A stretch of DNA of 64,000 bases from Antedon mediterranea. Taxonomy: Eukaryota > Echinodermata > Crinoidea > Comatulida > Antedonidae. Positions 48,001 through 59,842 of this stretch are shown here, in pieces. The notes beneath the pieces were generated by a model. It worked only from the letters and a program-made list of their open reading frames with translations, ran no database searches and was not told the origin of the DNA. Position numbers and translations under genes: made by a program. Positions within the stretch are counted from its first letter, which is position 1. Every line of letters begins with the position of its first letter. The DNA lies in assembly GCF_964355755.1 (NCBI RefSeq), contig NC_092680.1, forward strand, positions 377,001-441,000. The letters run 5' to 3'.

Positions 48001-49378
48001 ATGTGATAATGTTTAGTTTATGGAACCCAACTAATATTAATTTAAGCTCTTTAAAAAAACTGATGATAAATATTTGAAAGGTAATTAGGGGTGGTACTTT
48101 AACATTAATAACAATTCAAATATTGTGGTTGGATGGCTTTTATTCTCACTTCCGTATCTACTACACATTATTCCGCTAGTACTCCCTCCATGGTCTCTCT
48201 CTTTTGGACGTTATGTCTTGCAGGAGGGTTACAGTACCTGTCAAATAGGGACCAACTATACTGTATAGAATTGAATAAATAATATACAATTTTGTTTATA
48301 AACACTACAGGATGTTGCTCAAAACATCGCAAGTTCCAACTGTTTAACAATGATGGAGAGTACAGGTAAGAATGGAGAAGATTTGTACATGAGCTGTACC
48401 ATGCCATCAATTGAAGTGGGTACAATTGGAGGAGGTACTGTACTACCAGCCCAACAGGCATGTCTTCAGGTGAGTCAGTGCGCACATTGTATAGCATTAA
48501 ATGATTGCTTGCTTTGATATCAAGTACATCTTTTTACTAAATCTAAAGACGTGGTTCGTGCTTTAAGATAGAATTGTTTTGATATTTGTTTTTTTGTTGA
48601 TGTTTTAACTTTGTATGGGACAAGCACCATTATTTCCACTTGTTGTATGGAGAAAATAAAGTTATCTTATCTTTTCAGTTTACAAATAATTCTAATGATC
48701 TATTCTTTCAGATGCTAGGTGTGAAAGGGCCATGTATAATTAAGCCAGGCCGCAATGCCTCTAAGCTGGCTAGCATTGTGTGTAGTACAGTGCTAGCTGG
48801 TGAGCTCTCACTCATGTCAGCACTAGCAGCAGGCCATCTTGTCAAAAGTCATATGAAACATAATAGGTATGAATGACATTTGTCATTTATCTGTCAATAT
48901 ATAATGTAATGGAGCTGTAGCTTGGTGGTTTGTGTGCTTGCCCTTTAATCTCAAGAACTAGGGTTCAATCCTGACCTGGTGCTAGGGTTCAATCCTGACC
49001 TGGTGCCAGGGTTGTAACTCTTTCAACTCCACTCCCTAAGCCTCAAATTAGACTTAGTTTATAAGCATGATAAATTATGAAATAGTTTATCCATCCTGTA
49101 ATTGGCGAGTTACTTGCTGTTGGATACGTATGAAATAAAATTGTTAAAAAAATTGCCAAAAATTGTGTCATCAAATAATACAAAAAGCAACAGTGTTTGT
49201 TAATAAATAATCTAATTTTTTTCCAAAATATTTTTTAATTTTTAGATCATCACAAAATATTACTAGTGGTAACGAAACAACAGATAATTTAAATCTGGCA
49301 AATAATGTGAAAACAGAAATAATTATGACTGGCACAAACCAAGAGGAGAAGATAGAAAATGAGGGTGGTGTTAGGTGA
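39062..49378 (+). CDS. HMGCR: HMG-CoA reductase, complete
   Basis: ER membrane enzyme that makes mevalonate from HMG-CoA with NADPH, the committed step to sterols and isoprenoids. Nineteen coding exons: 39062-39220, 39707-39818, 40021-40108, 40447-40531, 40795-40900, 40990-41096, 41790-41909, 43967-44115, 44256-44377, 44609-44856, 45226-45420, 45773-45931, 46317-46402, 46747-46924, 47172-47342, 47689-47829, 48311-48469, 48712-48866, 49246-49378. 890 residues (human 888). The N-terminal half is membrane-spanning with the sterol-sensing domain and Insig-binding YIYF (73-76). Residues 380-470 are a poorly conserved linker. The catalytic domain has [13 protein letters not shown]535 (MATTEG), K667 (DKK), D743 (GQDVAQN) and H842 (KSHMKHN). 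S848 aligns with the AMPK-site Ser872 of human. The exon begins at 39052 after a UTR intron acceptor. Intron 7 is a splice-junction minisatellite. Confidence 0.98.
39286..39450. mobile_element. MITE family D copy (HMGCR intron 1)
   Basis: Ends TACCGTAAAATCTC and GAGGTTTTACAGTA are imperfect inverted repeats, with subterminal AAAGAAGCC and GAGCTTCTT. The core shares AAGCCCACCCAAGAGT with fragments at 28323-28395 and 36545-36612. Confidence 0.75.
41440..41724. repeat. 72-bp minisatellite, 4 copies (HMGCR intron 6)
   Basis: Units start at 41440, 41512, 41584 and 41654 with GTCAAATTGGTAGATGCAAC. The third copy has a 2-base deletion. Confidence 0.92.
41731..41768. mobile_element. MITE family B right-end fragment
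   Basis: GTTTGATAGTGTAGACTGAG plus CTTT, just before HMGCR exon 7. Confidence 0.65.
41869..43858. repeat. 62-bp minisatellite, ~32 copies, made of the HMGCR exon 7 / intron 7 junction
   Basis: Each unit is the last 41 bases of HMGCR exon 7 (GTACAGCTAATCCTG... CTAGTTATG) plus the first 21 bases of intron 7 (GTGAGTACATCACCTTACCT, G). The first unit is the real exon end (41869-41909). Copies differ at a few positions (GGTC/GGTT, CAGCTAAT/CAGCTATT, CAGAAGG/CATAAGG); some are 61 bp and create CTGGTAAGC. Nearly every unit keeps the donor ATG|GTGAGT, and the minus strand of each reads CCAGGTAAGG. The array fills almost all of intron 7 (41910-43966). Confidence 0.97.
45471..45585. mobile_element. 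MITE family B copy (HMGCR intron 11)
   Basis: AAGCTCTGTCTACACTATC at the left and GATAATGTAGATAGAGCTT at the right. No perfect CArG box remains in this copy. Confidence 0.85.
45940..46302. repeat. ~155-bp direct duplication (HMGCR intron 12)
   Basis: TACTGATTTTTCTTGTTATT through GCAGATGAAAACAGCTTTT occurs at about 45948-46096 and again at about 46149-46299 with few differences. Confidence 0.85.
48911..49152 (+). mobile_element. tRNA-derived SINE (HMGCR intron 18)
   Basis: The head has an A-box-like TAGCTTGGTGG and B box GGGTTCAATCC. The B-box segment CTAGGGTTCAATCCTGACCT is tandemly repeated. A ~150-bp tRNA-unrelated body and A-rich tail follow. Different head and body from the SINE at 36944. 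Confidence 0.65.
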
Positions 49379-51547
49379 TGTTGTACCACTCACTAACCAG
49401 AAGAAGATCACTTATATCGTTGAATGCAATTGTCAATTCCATGTGATACGAAATCAACCAATCAAATAGCAAGGATATGTGACAATGACAATATTATTTT
49501 ATGTGATTTGTGCAATTACTCATTATTTTTAGAAAGATATTCCTAACAAACCAGCAAGAAATTACTGAAATAAGTAATGTATGAACGGTTAAAAAGTTCT
49601 GTGAGACGGTTTAAGGCCGACTTGGATTGAATTCATGTAGCTTCATACCATTTTTTAACTCTTCACTTTTTTCAAGATTTTTAATTACCAATACCTTTGA
49701 TACTGTATAACAGTAGTATTATTGATTTTAAATTAAAGGTGCTCTTAGTTTGTTTGGTAATTTATATCTTGTGTTTCAAATCTGATATAAAATAATTAGA
49801 CGAATAAAATGCTTGTATACAAATAAAAATTATGAAGCAGTTTTTATAATGTTGTCTGTAATTTACGGTTACATAAAGCAGAAAAATTCATTTTTGTTCA
49901 ACGGTGAGTGAGCAAGCACATAGGACAAGTTACGACTGTTCTAATATTTTCATCTTTCACTTATTTTAATATTATTTAATTATCGTGTTAAATCCAATAC
50001 AGTTTAGCAACAACTGCTTTTGAGAATTGAATTTGGGACTTTTATGTAAGGTCTAGTCCATGCCAGCTTATATAATATACAGTATACACAGTATACATAT
50101 AGTGTAGCATAGGTGAAATTACAGGACCCGTGGAATGCGCTATAGGTTTTTGTTAATTAGTATAACATAATGTATTGTATATGGTACATTTTTCAGTTCC
50201 TAAAAAAAAAATATAATTGTTATCCCCTTAGACGTATATTTTTTCTTTTTTCATAGCTGCTTTCAATAGTAATATAATATATAGGCCTTTCGCCAAGCAA
50301 TTTTATTTAAGCTCCTCCCCCTCCTCCTGCTTATGTTAATGATGTAGTCTGTACGATATGATTATGAGCAATCTGAGGGTTTCCATTTCATTATACTGTA
50401 TATCATATTTTAAAATCATCGATGAGCTAAAATTTAGAATTATTAATTCGAATAGCCTACGACGTGCGACAGGAAAAATAAAAATATTAATATAGGCCTA
50501 GTCGTCGATCATTATTATTTGCAATGTTCGGATGATGTTGACAATTTTGAGAAATGGAACAATCTATTTAATTTAAGGTTATTCAGAACGAACCGCGGCC
50601 TGAGTGATCTGTATTTATTCAAAACTCTACATATTTTTGTTCATAAGAATATTATAATTACTATTATATGAAAACAGAACTATAAAGTTAAAAAATAGTT
50701 TTAGATTTAGAAGATTGTTTGATTGTAATTAATGTTAAGCCTAACCCTTTTATACATATTGGAAGTGTCCGAAGCTATCGATTGATACAGGTTGTTTTGA
50801 TCGTCTGTGTGTGGTGGTATGTGACGTACTGCAGCAGCATCAACAATTCAACTTACTAGAGGCTAGAGACAGCAGCAATATTCGTGAAATCTGCTGTACA
50901 GATGACGTTGGCTGCATTCAAAAAGCATTGTAGTTCACAAAAATAATAATATTGCGTTGGATATTTATGTGGGAATATCATAGAGTGCTGAATCATCGGC
51001 ATTTGAGGTTTACGAACGACTTTTTAAACAAACCATCTGTCATCCTGCCGTCTAAAATAATGCTCTTTTCTCATGTGATGTGGTGACGGGAAGAGCAGGG
51101 TAAACCGGAAGAAGCACACACTGAACAACTGTGCTCCGTGGCTGTGTGTTAGGCCTAGTGTGTGGTGGAGAGAATACGCTAAAGCCGGCCATTTCATATT
51201 TACTTACTATAACGAAATACGTGTGTTTTGTAGGATTTCGTGTATTGTATAGCGAGGTTACTGTTACGTAACATATTACTACTAACACTAACAGATACAT
51301 ATCGACAAGTGAGCGTTGTTGTGTTGGGGGTGGTGGTGTGTTTTCTGTGTTTATTTTTATAGGCTCGCTCTCATCTCATCCCACATGTTGACAAAATGGA
51401 GTTTATCCTACTAGGCTAGGCCTAGCCTAGCCTGTGCTACTGCTAGCAGACTTACTTTGAACTTCTGCCTTACCCAGGTTTACCTGTCTGATTTATATTT
51501 GATGTTCATCTAGCCTAGGCCTACTATTATCTAGGATAGAAGTCATC
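49379..51547. other. HMGCR 3' UTR and spacer to the insulin-type receptor
   Basis: AT-rich HMGCR 3' UTR to about 49850, then unrecognised spacer. The last ~700 bases are less AT-rich and contain AGGCCTAG clusters near 51405-51430; they are the presumed receptor promoter and 5' UTR. Confidence 0.5.
49803..49808 (+). promoter_or_regulatory. Polyadenylation signal of HMGCR
   Basis: AATAAA about 425 bases after the stop; another at 49822-49827. Confidence 0.5.
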
Positions 51548-54500
51548 ATGATTTATATAATCTTGAAAAATAGACCATCATGGCTAATGTTATTTATATT
51601 TTTGATGACAACAATGATGATAAGTTTGGAATGTCATGCACAACAAGGAAGAGCACCTTCAGAAATTAATAGAACGAGAGATGAAGTTGGTAAGAAAACA
51701 TGCTACTAGTACTACTACTAGGCCTACACTTGTTCGTATTTAGTAAAGTATTTATAAAGTTATCTTGTATTGTATGTAATTGTCTGATCTCATCTTCAGA
51801 TCTTTTTTTTATTGTATTATTGGTTATCCACACTTAATGAGAATTGTGATTGTATTTTTTTCAATTTTTTTTTTTCCAACCATATTCTTGCTTATTTCTA
51901 TGTCAATTTCGTTCGTCATCTTTCTCTGACTTTATTAACATTTTGTATACCTGTACATACACAGTTGTGCACCTGACTTTTTTTAATGATATCAAGATTT
52001 CGCAGCGTGACTTGTGTGCGATTTTATGAAATTCTATTATGATGAATAATTCTGCGCAGGGAAGCGTAACCAACAGAAATAACATAGCGCGACGAGCATA
52101 TTTTTGGAGGTCAAGGTACCTAAGATTAAGAATTGAAGTTCCTTACTTAATGATACGGACAGTCTTGTGGACAAACTTTTTTACTTTACAATATTCTTAA
52201 AAGATTAGCTTGCATCAATGTATGGTTTAAAATGTGACAAATTTATGTGATCGCCTAAAATCCAATGGAAAAAAGATGAAGGTAAAACACAGGGTATTAG
52301 CATAGGCACCGCAATAAAACGGTGTCTACAGTGTGCTTATTCTTTAACACACTGTCTTTTTTATAAAATAGGTTTGATCGTTTTGTAGACATAAAATAAT
52401 TTTTACTGTTTTGTTTGATAGTAAATTTTAAAATTAGCAGATTTTGTGATTGAATTCCAATTAATATTCCCAATTTATTCTGTATGTTGATTTGAATGTT
52501 TTTGAACTAAATATTTAAGAGCCAAAAATAAGCAAGAATGTTCGGCTTGTTTTCCAAACATTGCAGCTATACCAAAATATTATTTGACCTTTGTGTGCAG
52601 TGGGGGATCTGGGGTCATGTATTGAACTCACACCACTCAAGTGATCTATATCCAATTGTAAACAAGTTCAGAGTATACAGTACTTACAGGAGTGATTGCA
52701 AATTTACTGTTGTCAGAATTAATAAACAGTTTCCAACTGTGAAGTTAAGTTAACCAAAAAATACTATAAAGAGGAGTATTTAATACTTTTATGAAGTAAA
52801 TACAGGCTGCAGTTGATAAAATAATAAATAATAAAATGTGTGAAAAAACAAGGTCGTATTTCTGTTGCAACATGGTAACAGTAACACCTAATAATATTGG
52901 AGTGTATTTTGCCCCACCTTTACCAAGTTAACTAATTTCTAACTAAAATACAGAAGATGCTCCAAGTTGATCAGTACATCAATTTGTCATTTTGGTTGGT
53001 GGTCATGACAAATGATGACTGAATTATTCCAAAGTTTTGAATAATTTATGGGCATGTTGGAAGTTATATAAATAAATTATGAGGTTATTGTAGGAGTGTT
53101 GTGGTGCTCTTGGATAGTGGGTAATGTTTGTGAGGTGTGTCATGTGGTGCCTTTCAAGGTTTAAAGTAGGATAGGAATGTGGGCAATAATACCAGACAAT
53201 GCTGCCTCTCATGTTTATAGAGCAGAAGATGGAAACATCACTCGATCGGGAAGAATTGTCCGATTATGAATCTGAAAGGTAATCAATAGAATCAGGATAG
53301 GAAGCAGATATACTCATATATATTACAACCAATTTATTGAAGCACAATTTAGTGTTAAATTACAGTATTATATTTTTATAGTTATAGGTATTTATTCAGT
53401 ATCTAAATTTAGAATTTATTTGCGTACAGTAGTATGTGTTTGCAATTATTTAAGAGCTGATTTTCATATATTTAATGAAATTGATATTTAAATTGGGTTC
53501 TTTTATTAGCATTTGCTTCTTAAATTTTGAAATTTTCATCACACAAAGAAAATAAAAAAAGTTGTCATTGTCATCTATCTTGTGAAAAAAAAACTTTTGC
53601 GATTAATTTTGACCAATCATTGAATTTGTGTGTGTTGGTGTGTGTTTTATATGCTCCTTTATTCACACACGTGTGGGATGTTTTCGATATTCACCGTCAC
53701 AAACATATCATTATCAACACATTACGTCTTAAAATCTTTGAATAACTTTGACAGGAAGTGTTTAAAGCACAATACAGGAAACATTGAATTGATTATTGTC
53801 ATTTACCTTGCCGTATTCAGTCTTGAATTATTATCCCAATACCACAAAAAAAAAAAAAAGCAAATCGGTTACTGTAATAAATTTGTTAAATCCGGTTGAT
53901 TTTGTTAGGTCCTTTTTGCCATCCAATGGAGTCAAACTACTTTCACCAATTTGGTGAAGAGGACATTTTTTGGGTCAAATTGATCCCTTAATCGCTGCCA
54001 GCGACTTCGCGAACAAGCGTGAGCCTACTCTACAATAGTTGTACTACTTACTTATCATCAATAATGGCAATACATTTAAATATTCTAATGAGAAGACTTG
54101 GACTGAATTTGTAGTGTTAGTATTTTGAACAACAGCAGCTGCTGACTTATAAATCATAGTGATAGTGATCAGTGATACTGCTTGTTGTAGAAATAAAGTA
54201 TCCAAAATATTGTCACTTAAAAGTAGACCACTCAATACTTATATTAATTGATAATAAAGTACTGTGTTTTTATTTCATATTTTCCCATATTATTTTATTC
54301 AAGTAATACTCAGTTGAAATTGAAAAGCCTCAAACAAAGGGTTTGTTGTTGGTCAATAGACAATGATACATGTTTATGTGTATTTTGTTGTGATTGTGTG
54401 AACTTTTTTAGATATTCAGTCCACAAAATCTGTACAGAAAAGATGTAAATAAAGAAACAAAGATTTATACAATAACAATAGGCTGCCACTAGATAAAACA

Positions 54501-56489
54501 AAAGTATCCTGCTAGAGTTATTAATGCCACACATAACAGATGTGTAACAATAATATGTGGCCTAGTTCAGAACCAAAAATATGTATGCCGCTTTATTCAT
54601 AATGCGCCATAAGTCAGAACATACATACAGTACAGTACCCTTAGTTTTAAAAAGTGTATAAAAAGCCAAGACAAAACAGTTTGAATATTGATTTGGATAA
54701 AGCAATCAATATTCCTTGAGTGTATTCAACACAACACATCTCCCACTGTTAGAGCAGCAGCAGCATGTCAACATAAAGGGATTTCATTCAACTCAAGATA
54801 TTCTGGATTAACAAACATCTGTTTTAAGGATTAGCCTAGATGAATATTGATAAGAAAGGCTAAAATGCCAACTGTTTTAAAATTAAGTACATGGCCTTAA
54901 TTAGCACTCGGTATTAAATATTAATGTGCACATTAAATTGAAGAACATCTTTTTTTCTTTAATTGTTTATTTTTATGTGTATTGTATTGTAAGAAGTATT
55001 CAATATTTTCTTCAATCAATCCTTTTGAAACCGCCATATACCATGGAGTAATTAACTAATTATTAGTCCATGGATTATACTAAAAAAGTTTGTGTGTTAC
55101 AGATGGACACACAAATTTTTATTTATTTAGCAATTTTAAATAATAAGAGGGCCTACATAAATTTGTGTTTCTGTATGTTGTTAATCAGATGGTTAAATGC
55201 ATTTTTTTTGGAATTGTGTACTGTTTTACAGGATCATATAAAAACTGTTCCAGAAAGACCTTTTTAGCATGTGTAGTTGGTAAAGTAGTGTGAAGTACTG
55301 ATTGGGAAAGGGCCTAAAAGGGGGACAACCCATCCCTCTTAGACATTTAAGAAGAAAAGTACACTAGACTTTGTTGTCAGTAGGTTATTCTTTCCTGGTT
55401 TGTTATACCACTAATCTTCATTGTCTGGTATTGTTCCTTCCACAAAATCAAACAGACTCTTGTGGTTAATGACTTATTACAGCTGTATTTACCCATTTGT
55501 TAGTTGTGCTGTACTTTTTATAATCATGCAGTTTTCATGAAATAAATATAAAGAATTATAAAAATGTATTGTAATGCGCTTTATAATAGTATCGTTTCAA
55601 AGTACTGACTTTTCAATGAGAGAAAACTTTAGTAAGACAATTCGAGACACTTGCTATATGTTACAGTGGATACGGAGCTCAAAATGATGCTCTTGCCTTC
55701 AATACAGTATGTATTGTACAGTAGTGATAGTGTAGTGATTTTTGTAAACATTTTAAACTTTTTACAATTTTACATATTTTTATAACTTGTCTTATTTGTG
55801 CTATCCCCTTTTTTATTGCTTGTCATTTACATTGTGTGCTGAATTGTTCAACCTTTGACTGCCTTCAGTTTGTGTTTTTATATGAATAAATATACCTGAA
55901 TATATTATAAATACAAATTAAATTAGTACTACCTGTTTTATTTCAGCATGTACGTCCATAAATGTGAGGAATGATATATCGTATTTGGCTCGGTTTATCA
56001 ATTGTACTGTAGTTGAAGGCTATGTGCAGATTGTACTCATGGAAGATAATAGAGAGGAAGATGTTGACATCTACACACTTCCAAATCTCATTGAAATTAC
56101 CGATTACCTGTTATTGTATCGAGTGACAAAATTAAAAACACTTTCTAAACTGTTTCCTAACCTGGCAGTTATCAACGGACAGAATTTACTGTATCATTAC
56201 TCTTTGATTATTTTTGATATGTTTGATTTGGAAGAGGTTGGACTACAGAGTTTAGTAAATATAAAACGTGGTGCCGTACGTATAGAAAAGAACCCAGTAC
56301 TTTGTTACATTGACACGATTGAGTGGAGTCTGATCAGCGAGGAACACAAGGAGAACAGCTTTTTTGGCTTCAACAAAGACCAAGGATTATGTTTTAATAA
56401 CTGTCCAGATCCAGCTGGAACATGTTCAAGGACGTTGGCTAATGGACAGACCAAGCAACTCTGCTGGAATGATGAAAGTTGTCAGAAAG
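51548..56489 (+). CDS. INSR: Insulin/IGF-type receptor, first two coding exons (3' part outside window or beyond long intron)
   Basis: Receptor tyrosine kinase ectodomain start. Exon 51548-51689 encodes 47 residues: positively charged KNR, hydrophobic WLMLFIFLMTTMMISL, then ECHA|QQG, a good signal peptide with probable cleavage after A31. Exon 55947-56489 joins in phase 1 and encodes the L1 ligand-binding domain: C-T-S-I-N-VRND, NCTVVEGYVQIVLM, ITDYLLLYRV, LFPNLAVINGQ, RGAVRIEKN, LCYIDTIEWS, ending LCWNDESCQK. Each block matches human INSR/IGF1R (ITDYLLLFRV, LFPNL.VIRG, RGSVRIEKN, LCYLATIDWS, HCQK). The exon stops where human exon 2 stops. The Cys-rich domain, fibronectin domains and kinase are not found downstream; human intron 2 is also long. 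Ligands would be insulin/IGF-like peptides; invertebrates usually have one such receptor. Confidence 0.9.
51690..55946 (+). other. Insulin-type receptor intron 1
   Basis: AT-rich, with no recognised gene or repeat family. An orphan exon-like segment at 53221-53278 has splice sites on both sides but the wrong phase to be a cassette exon. Confidence 0.65.
53221..53278 (+). other. Exon-like segment of unknown status
   Basis: Preceded by TTTATAG and followed by GTAATC; contains an ORF starting METSLDREELSDYESE. Its 58 bases would shift frame between receptor exons 1 and 2, so it is not a simple cassette exon. It could be an unused or regulatory exon, or chance. Confidence 0.25.
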
Positions 56490-57338
56490 GTAGGCATCTT
56501 TTAATTCCAAACTTATGAATGAAAAAGGTTTATAGCAAATAACTTGATTTCGCAAGGAACTTCATTGCACAATGCATGATGGGAAGCGTTTGGGTGGGAA
56601 ATGTCATGACACGCACACACAAACAACAAATCACGTCCATATGTCCAAAATCCTTCCCACCATGCATCGCAAAAGCTCTATTTGCGATACCTTATGAAGG
56701 AATATGCTGCGTCCTCGGCATTTATTATTCAGATGCATTTTTGTACAGTAAAAATGTGTTTTTTGTACATTACTGTACATCCTCAACAATTAAACATCAA
56801 ACGCATGAAAGTCAATCAAAATAACAAGCATTCACAAATTAATAATGCAATATTGGTTTTTAAACATTGAAACCAAATTTAAATACATCAAATTATTCAT
56901 ACAGTATCATTTAGTATTAAATTATATACCTTTCAATTTCATATAATAAAAAATATTTTGTTTAAATAATATAAAAAATCTAACTTGAATCAGTAGTGCA
57001 TGATGTTCTAAGAATAAAAGTAAATTTTGTTCGAAAAAAAATGTTACAATTCACAGATGTCAAGATTTACAGTTTTTTTTTGACATTTATTATAAGATAA
57101 TAAATAAATTTGACATTCAAACATTAGTTTTGTTATGTATGTGATTTAAGTGTTTTCCAAGAACAAGAGAACCCTGATGTCACACAGTAATCACTCTGTT
57201 CTTGGTATTCTTTGATTCTGATTCTAGAAACAAGCCAACAAGGCATGCAGTTGTGTTTCAAAGCCAGGTTCATAAATTATGAAGGGAGAATAAAACTGGG
57301 TCAAAGTTCAAATCCTTATCTTTTACTGTATAATTTAA

Positions 57339-57707
57339 CATTACACAGTTAATTTTAAATACTCATCTTTACTGATTGATTCGACATTACACAGTTAATT
57401 TTAAATACTCATCTTTACTGATTGATTCGACATTACACAGTTAATTTTAAATACTCATCTTTACTGATTGATTCGACATTACACAGTTAATTTTAAATAC
57501 TCATCTTTACTGATTGATTCGACATTACACAGTTAATTTTAAATCCTCATCTTTACTGATTGATTCGACATTACACAGTTAATTTTAAATCCTCATCTTT
57601 ACTGATTGATTCGACATTACACAGTTAATTTTAAATTCTCGTCTTTTACTGTATGATTCAACATAGTTAATTAAAATCCTCATCTTTTACTGTATGATTC
57701 AACACAC
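57339..57707. repeat. 46-bp minisatellite, ~7 good copies plus degenerate ones
   Basis: Unit begins CATTACACAGTTAATTTTAA and ends TTTACTGATTGATTCGA. The last copies, after 57630, diverge. Confidence 0.93.
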
Positions 57708-58438
57708 AGATTATTAACTTACATTTTTTACCGTTTAAAGATGAAAAAATATTGCAATAAGCGTATGTTATTTAAATTTTACATAAAATGCAGTTTTACA
57801 TTAAATCGACAAAACATAGGGAATATGGCTTTAAAACTTTAAATATGGTCACATACCCTTTATAAACTATCATCAAGTATACTAACTTTAAATATGGTGA
57901 CTACGATTTAGGCAAAACGGCACCTAAAAAATGAGAAAAGGGTACTGTATATTAACCATAAATATCAATTAATTTGGTAATAATACCATGAAACATGGTC
58001 ATGCACCCTACAGTTGATAAACTCTAATATCAATAATGTTGGTGTGTATCATGCTTATCCCATGTGGTGTCTCACCATATTGGCAAAAATGACGCCAAAA
58101 ACAGTAATTAATACTTCGAAAACGAAGGAAAATGAAACACAGTGAGATCATTCATAACTGAAGAAATATGGGGATTTACCTTTACAGTAGAAGACCACTG
58201 ATTATGATTAATAAAACCAATCAACAAAATCATCTTGATTCTAATGAATAAGTCTGAAATATCATTGTTTTATTAATTAAATACCTTATCTTAGTCTTAT
58301 TTACATCAGGGAGTTAAAAAAACACTGATATTTTATACACCGGTGCAACTTAATAATAATATTTATTGGTTATTCTCCTTTAAAATGGAGGAACACTCTC
58401 GTAACAAGAGGTTTGACCCATAAACTGTTTACAAAACA

Positions 58439-59250
58439 TATTCATAGAGTATATACTGTGTATGGTTATTCTCAGCACATTCATAGAGTAGTTACAATAT
58501 ATCTATACTGTGTATGGTTATTCTCAGCATATTCATAGAGTAGTTACAATATATCTATACTGTGTATGGTTATTCTCAGCACATTCATAGAGTAGTTACA
58601 ATATATCTATACTGGGTATGGTTATTCTCAGCATATTCATAGAGTAGTTACAATATATCTATACTGGGTATGGTTATTCTCAGCACATTCATAGAGTAGT
58701 TACAATATATCTATACTGTGTATGGTTATTCTCAGCACATTCATAGAGTAGTTACAATATATCTATACTGTGTATGGTTATTCTCAGCATATTCATAGAG
58801 TAGTTACAATATATCTATACTGTGTATGGTTATTCTCAGCACATTCATAGAGTAGTTACAATATATCTATACTGTGTATGGTTATTCTCAGCATATTCAT
58901 AGAGTAGTTACAATATCTATACTGTGTATGGTTATTCTCAGCATATTCATAGAGTAGTTACAATATCTATACTGTGTATGGTTATTCTCAGCACATTCAT
59001 AGAGTAGTTACAATATATCTATACTGTGTATGGTTATTCTCAGCACATTCATAGAGTAGTTACAATATATCTATACTGTGTATGGTTATTCTCAGCACAT
59101 TCATAGAGTAGTTACAATATATCTATACTGTGTATGGTTATTCTCAGCACATTCATAGAGTAGTTACAATCTATACTGTGTATGGTTATTCTCAGCACAT
59201 TCATAGAGTAGTTACAATATATCTACAGTATACTGTGTATGGTTATTCTC
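58439..59250. repeat. 52-bp minisatellite, ~15-16 copies
   Basis: Unit TACTGTGTATGGTTATTCTC, then AGCACATTCATAGAGTAGTT, then ACAATATATCTA. CACATTC and CATATTC variants alternate over part of the array, and a GGG variant occurs twice. Confidence 0.95.
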
Positions 59251-59825
59251 GCATTATTTATTCAAACATTATTTGAACAGTTTACTGTATTGCTTACATC
59301 AGACACAGTCCCTGTATGATATTTCCTTGTTTTGTCATCTGCATTGTACTGACCTGGATCGGATTCTTTTGAAACTAAAGTGTTGGTGTAATTTACGGGA
59401 TTTTTTTTCCTCCCATCTTTATTTTAAGTGCTTTAGGACAATATGTTGATTGTTGAAAGCACTATATAAATTTGACAATTAGTAACATTTAACATTACAT
59501 TGAAATACTGTAGAAAAACACAACGTTTTCTTTGTCAGCTCCCCATTGTCACCAGGATGATGTTTGTTTTGTGTGCCATTGACCATGGTCTGGTTCTGGG
59601 TCAGTTCATAGTAGGAGGTGTGACATATTTATTTGTCCTCAAAGGAACCTATATTCATGAAAATCTAAAATAATGTTGTACACAAATTTTGATTTGCAAT
59701 TGCATTCATTGCTAATCAAAATTAATATTGATTGGCACAACCATATTTTTGCATAGCAATTTTTTATAAAGGGCCCATAAAAAAAATTATTTTTTTATCA
59801 CCATATTCACAGCTCAAACTAATAA

Positions 59826-59842
59826 TGGGGGGGGGGGGGGGC
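59826..59842. repeat. Poly-G tract
   Basis: About 17 consecutive G, in AT-rich DNA. Confidence 0.9.

Noticed and set aside
59537-59655. Possible receptor exon 3 (Cys-rich domain): CHQDDVCFVC after a TTTGTCAG acceptor
   Set aside because: Phase is compatible but TGA follows after 14 codons and later cysteines do not align with the furin-like domain. A decayed duplicate cannot be excluded.
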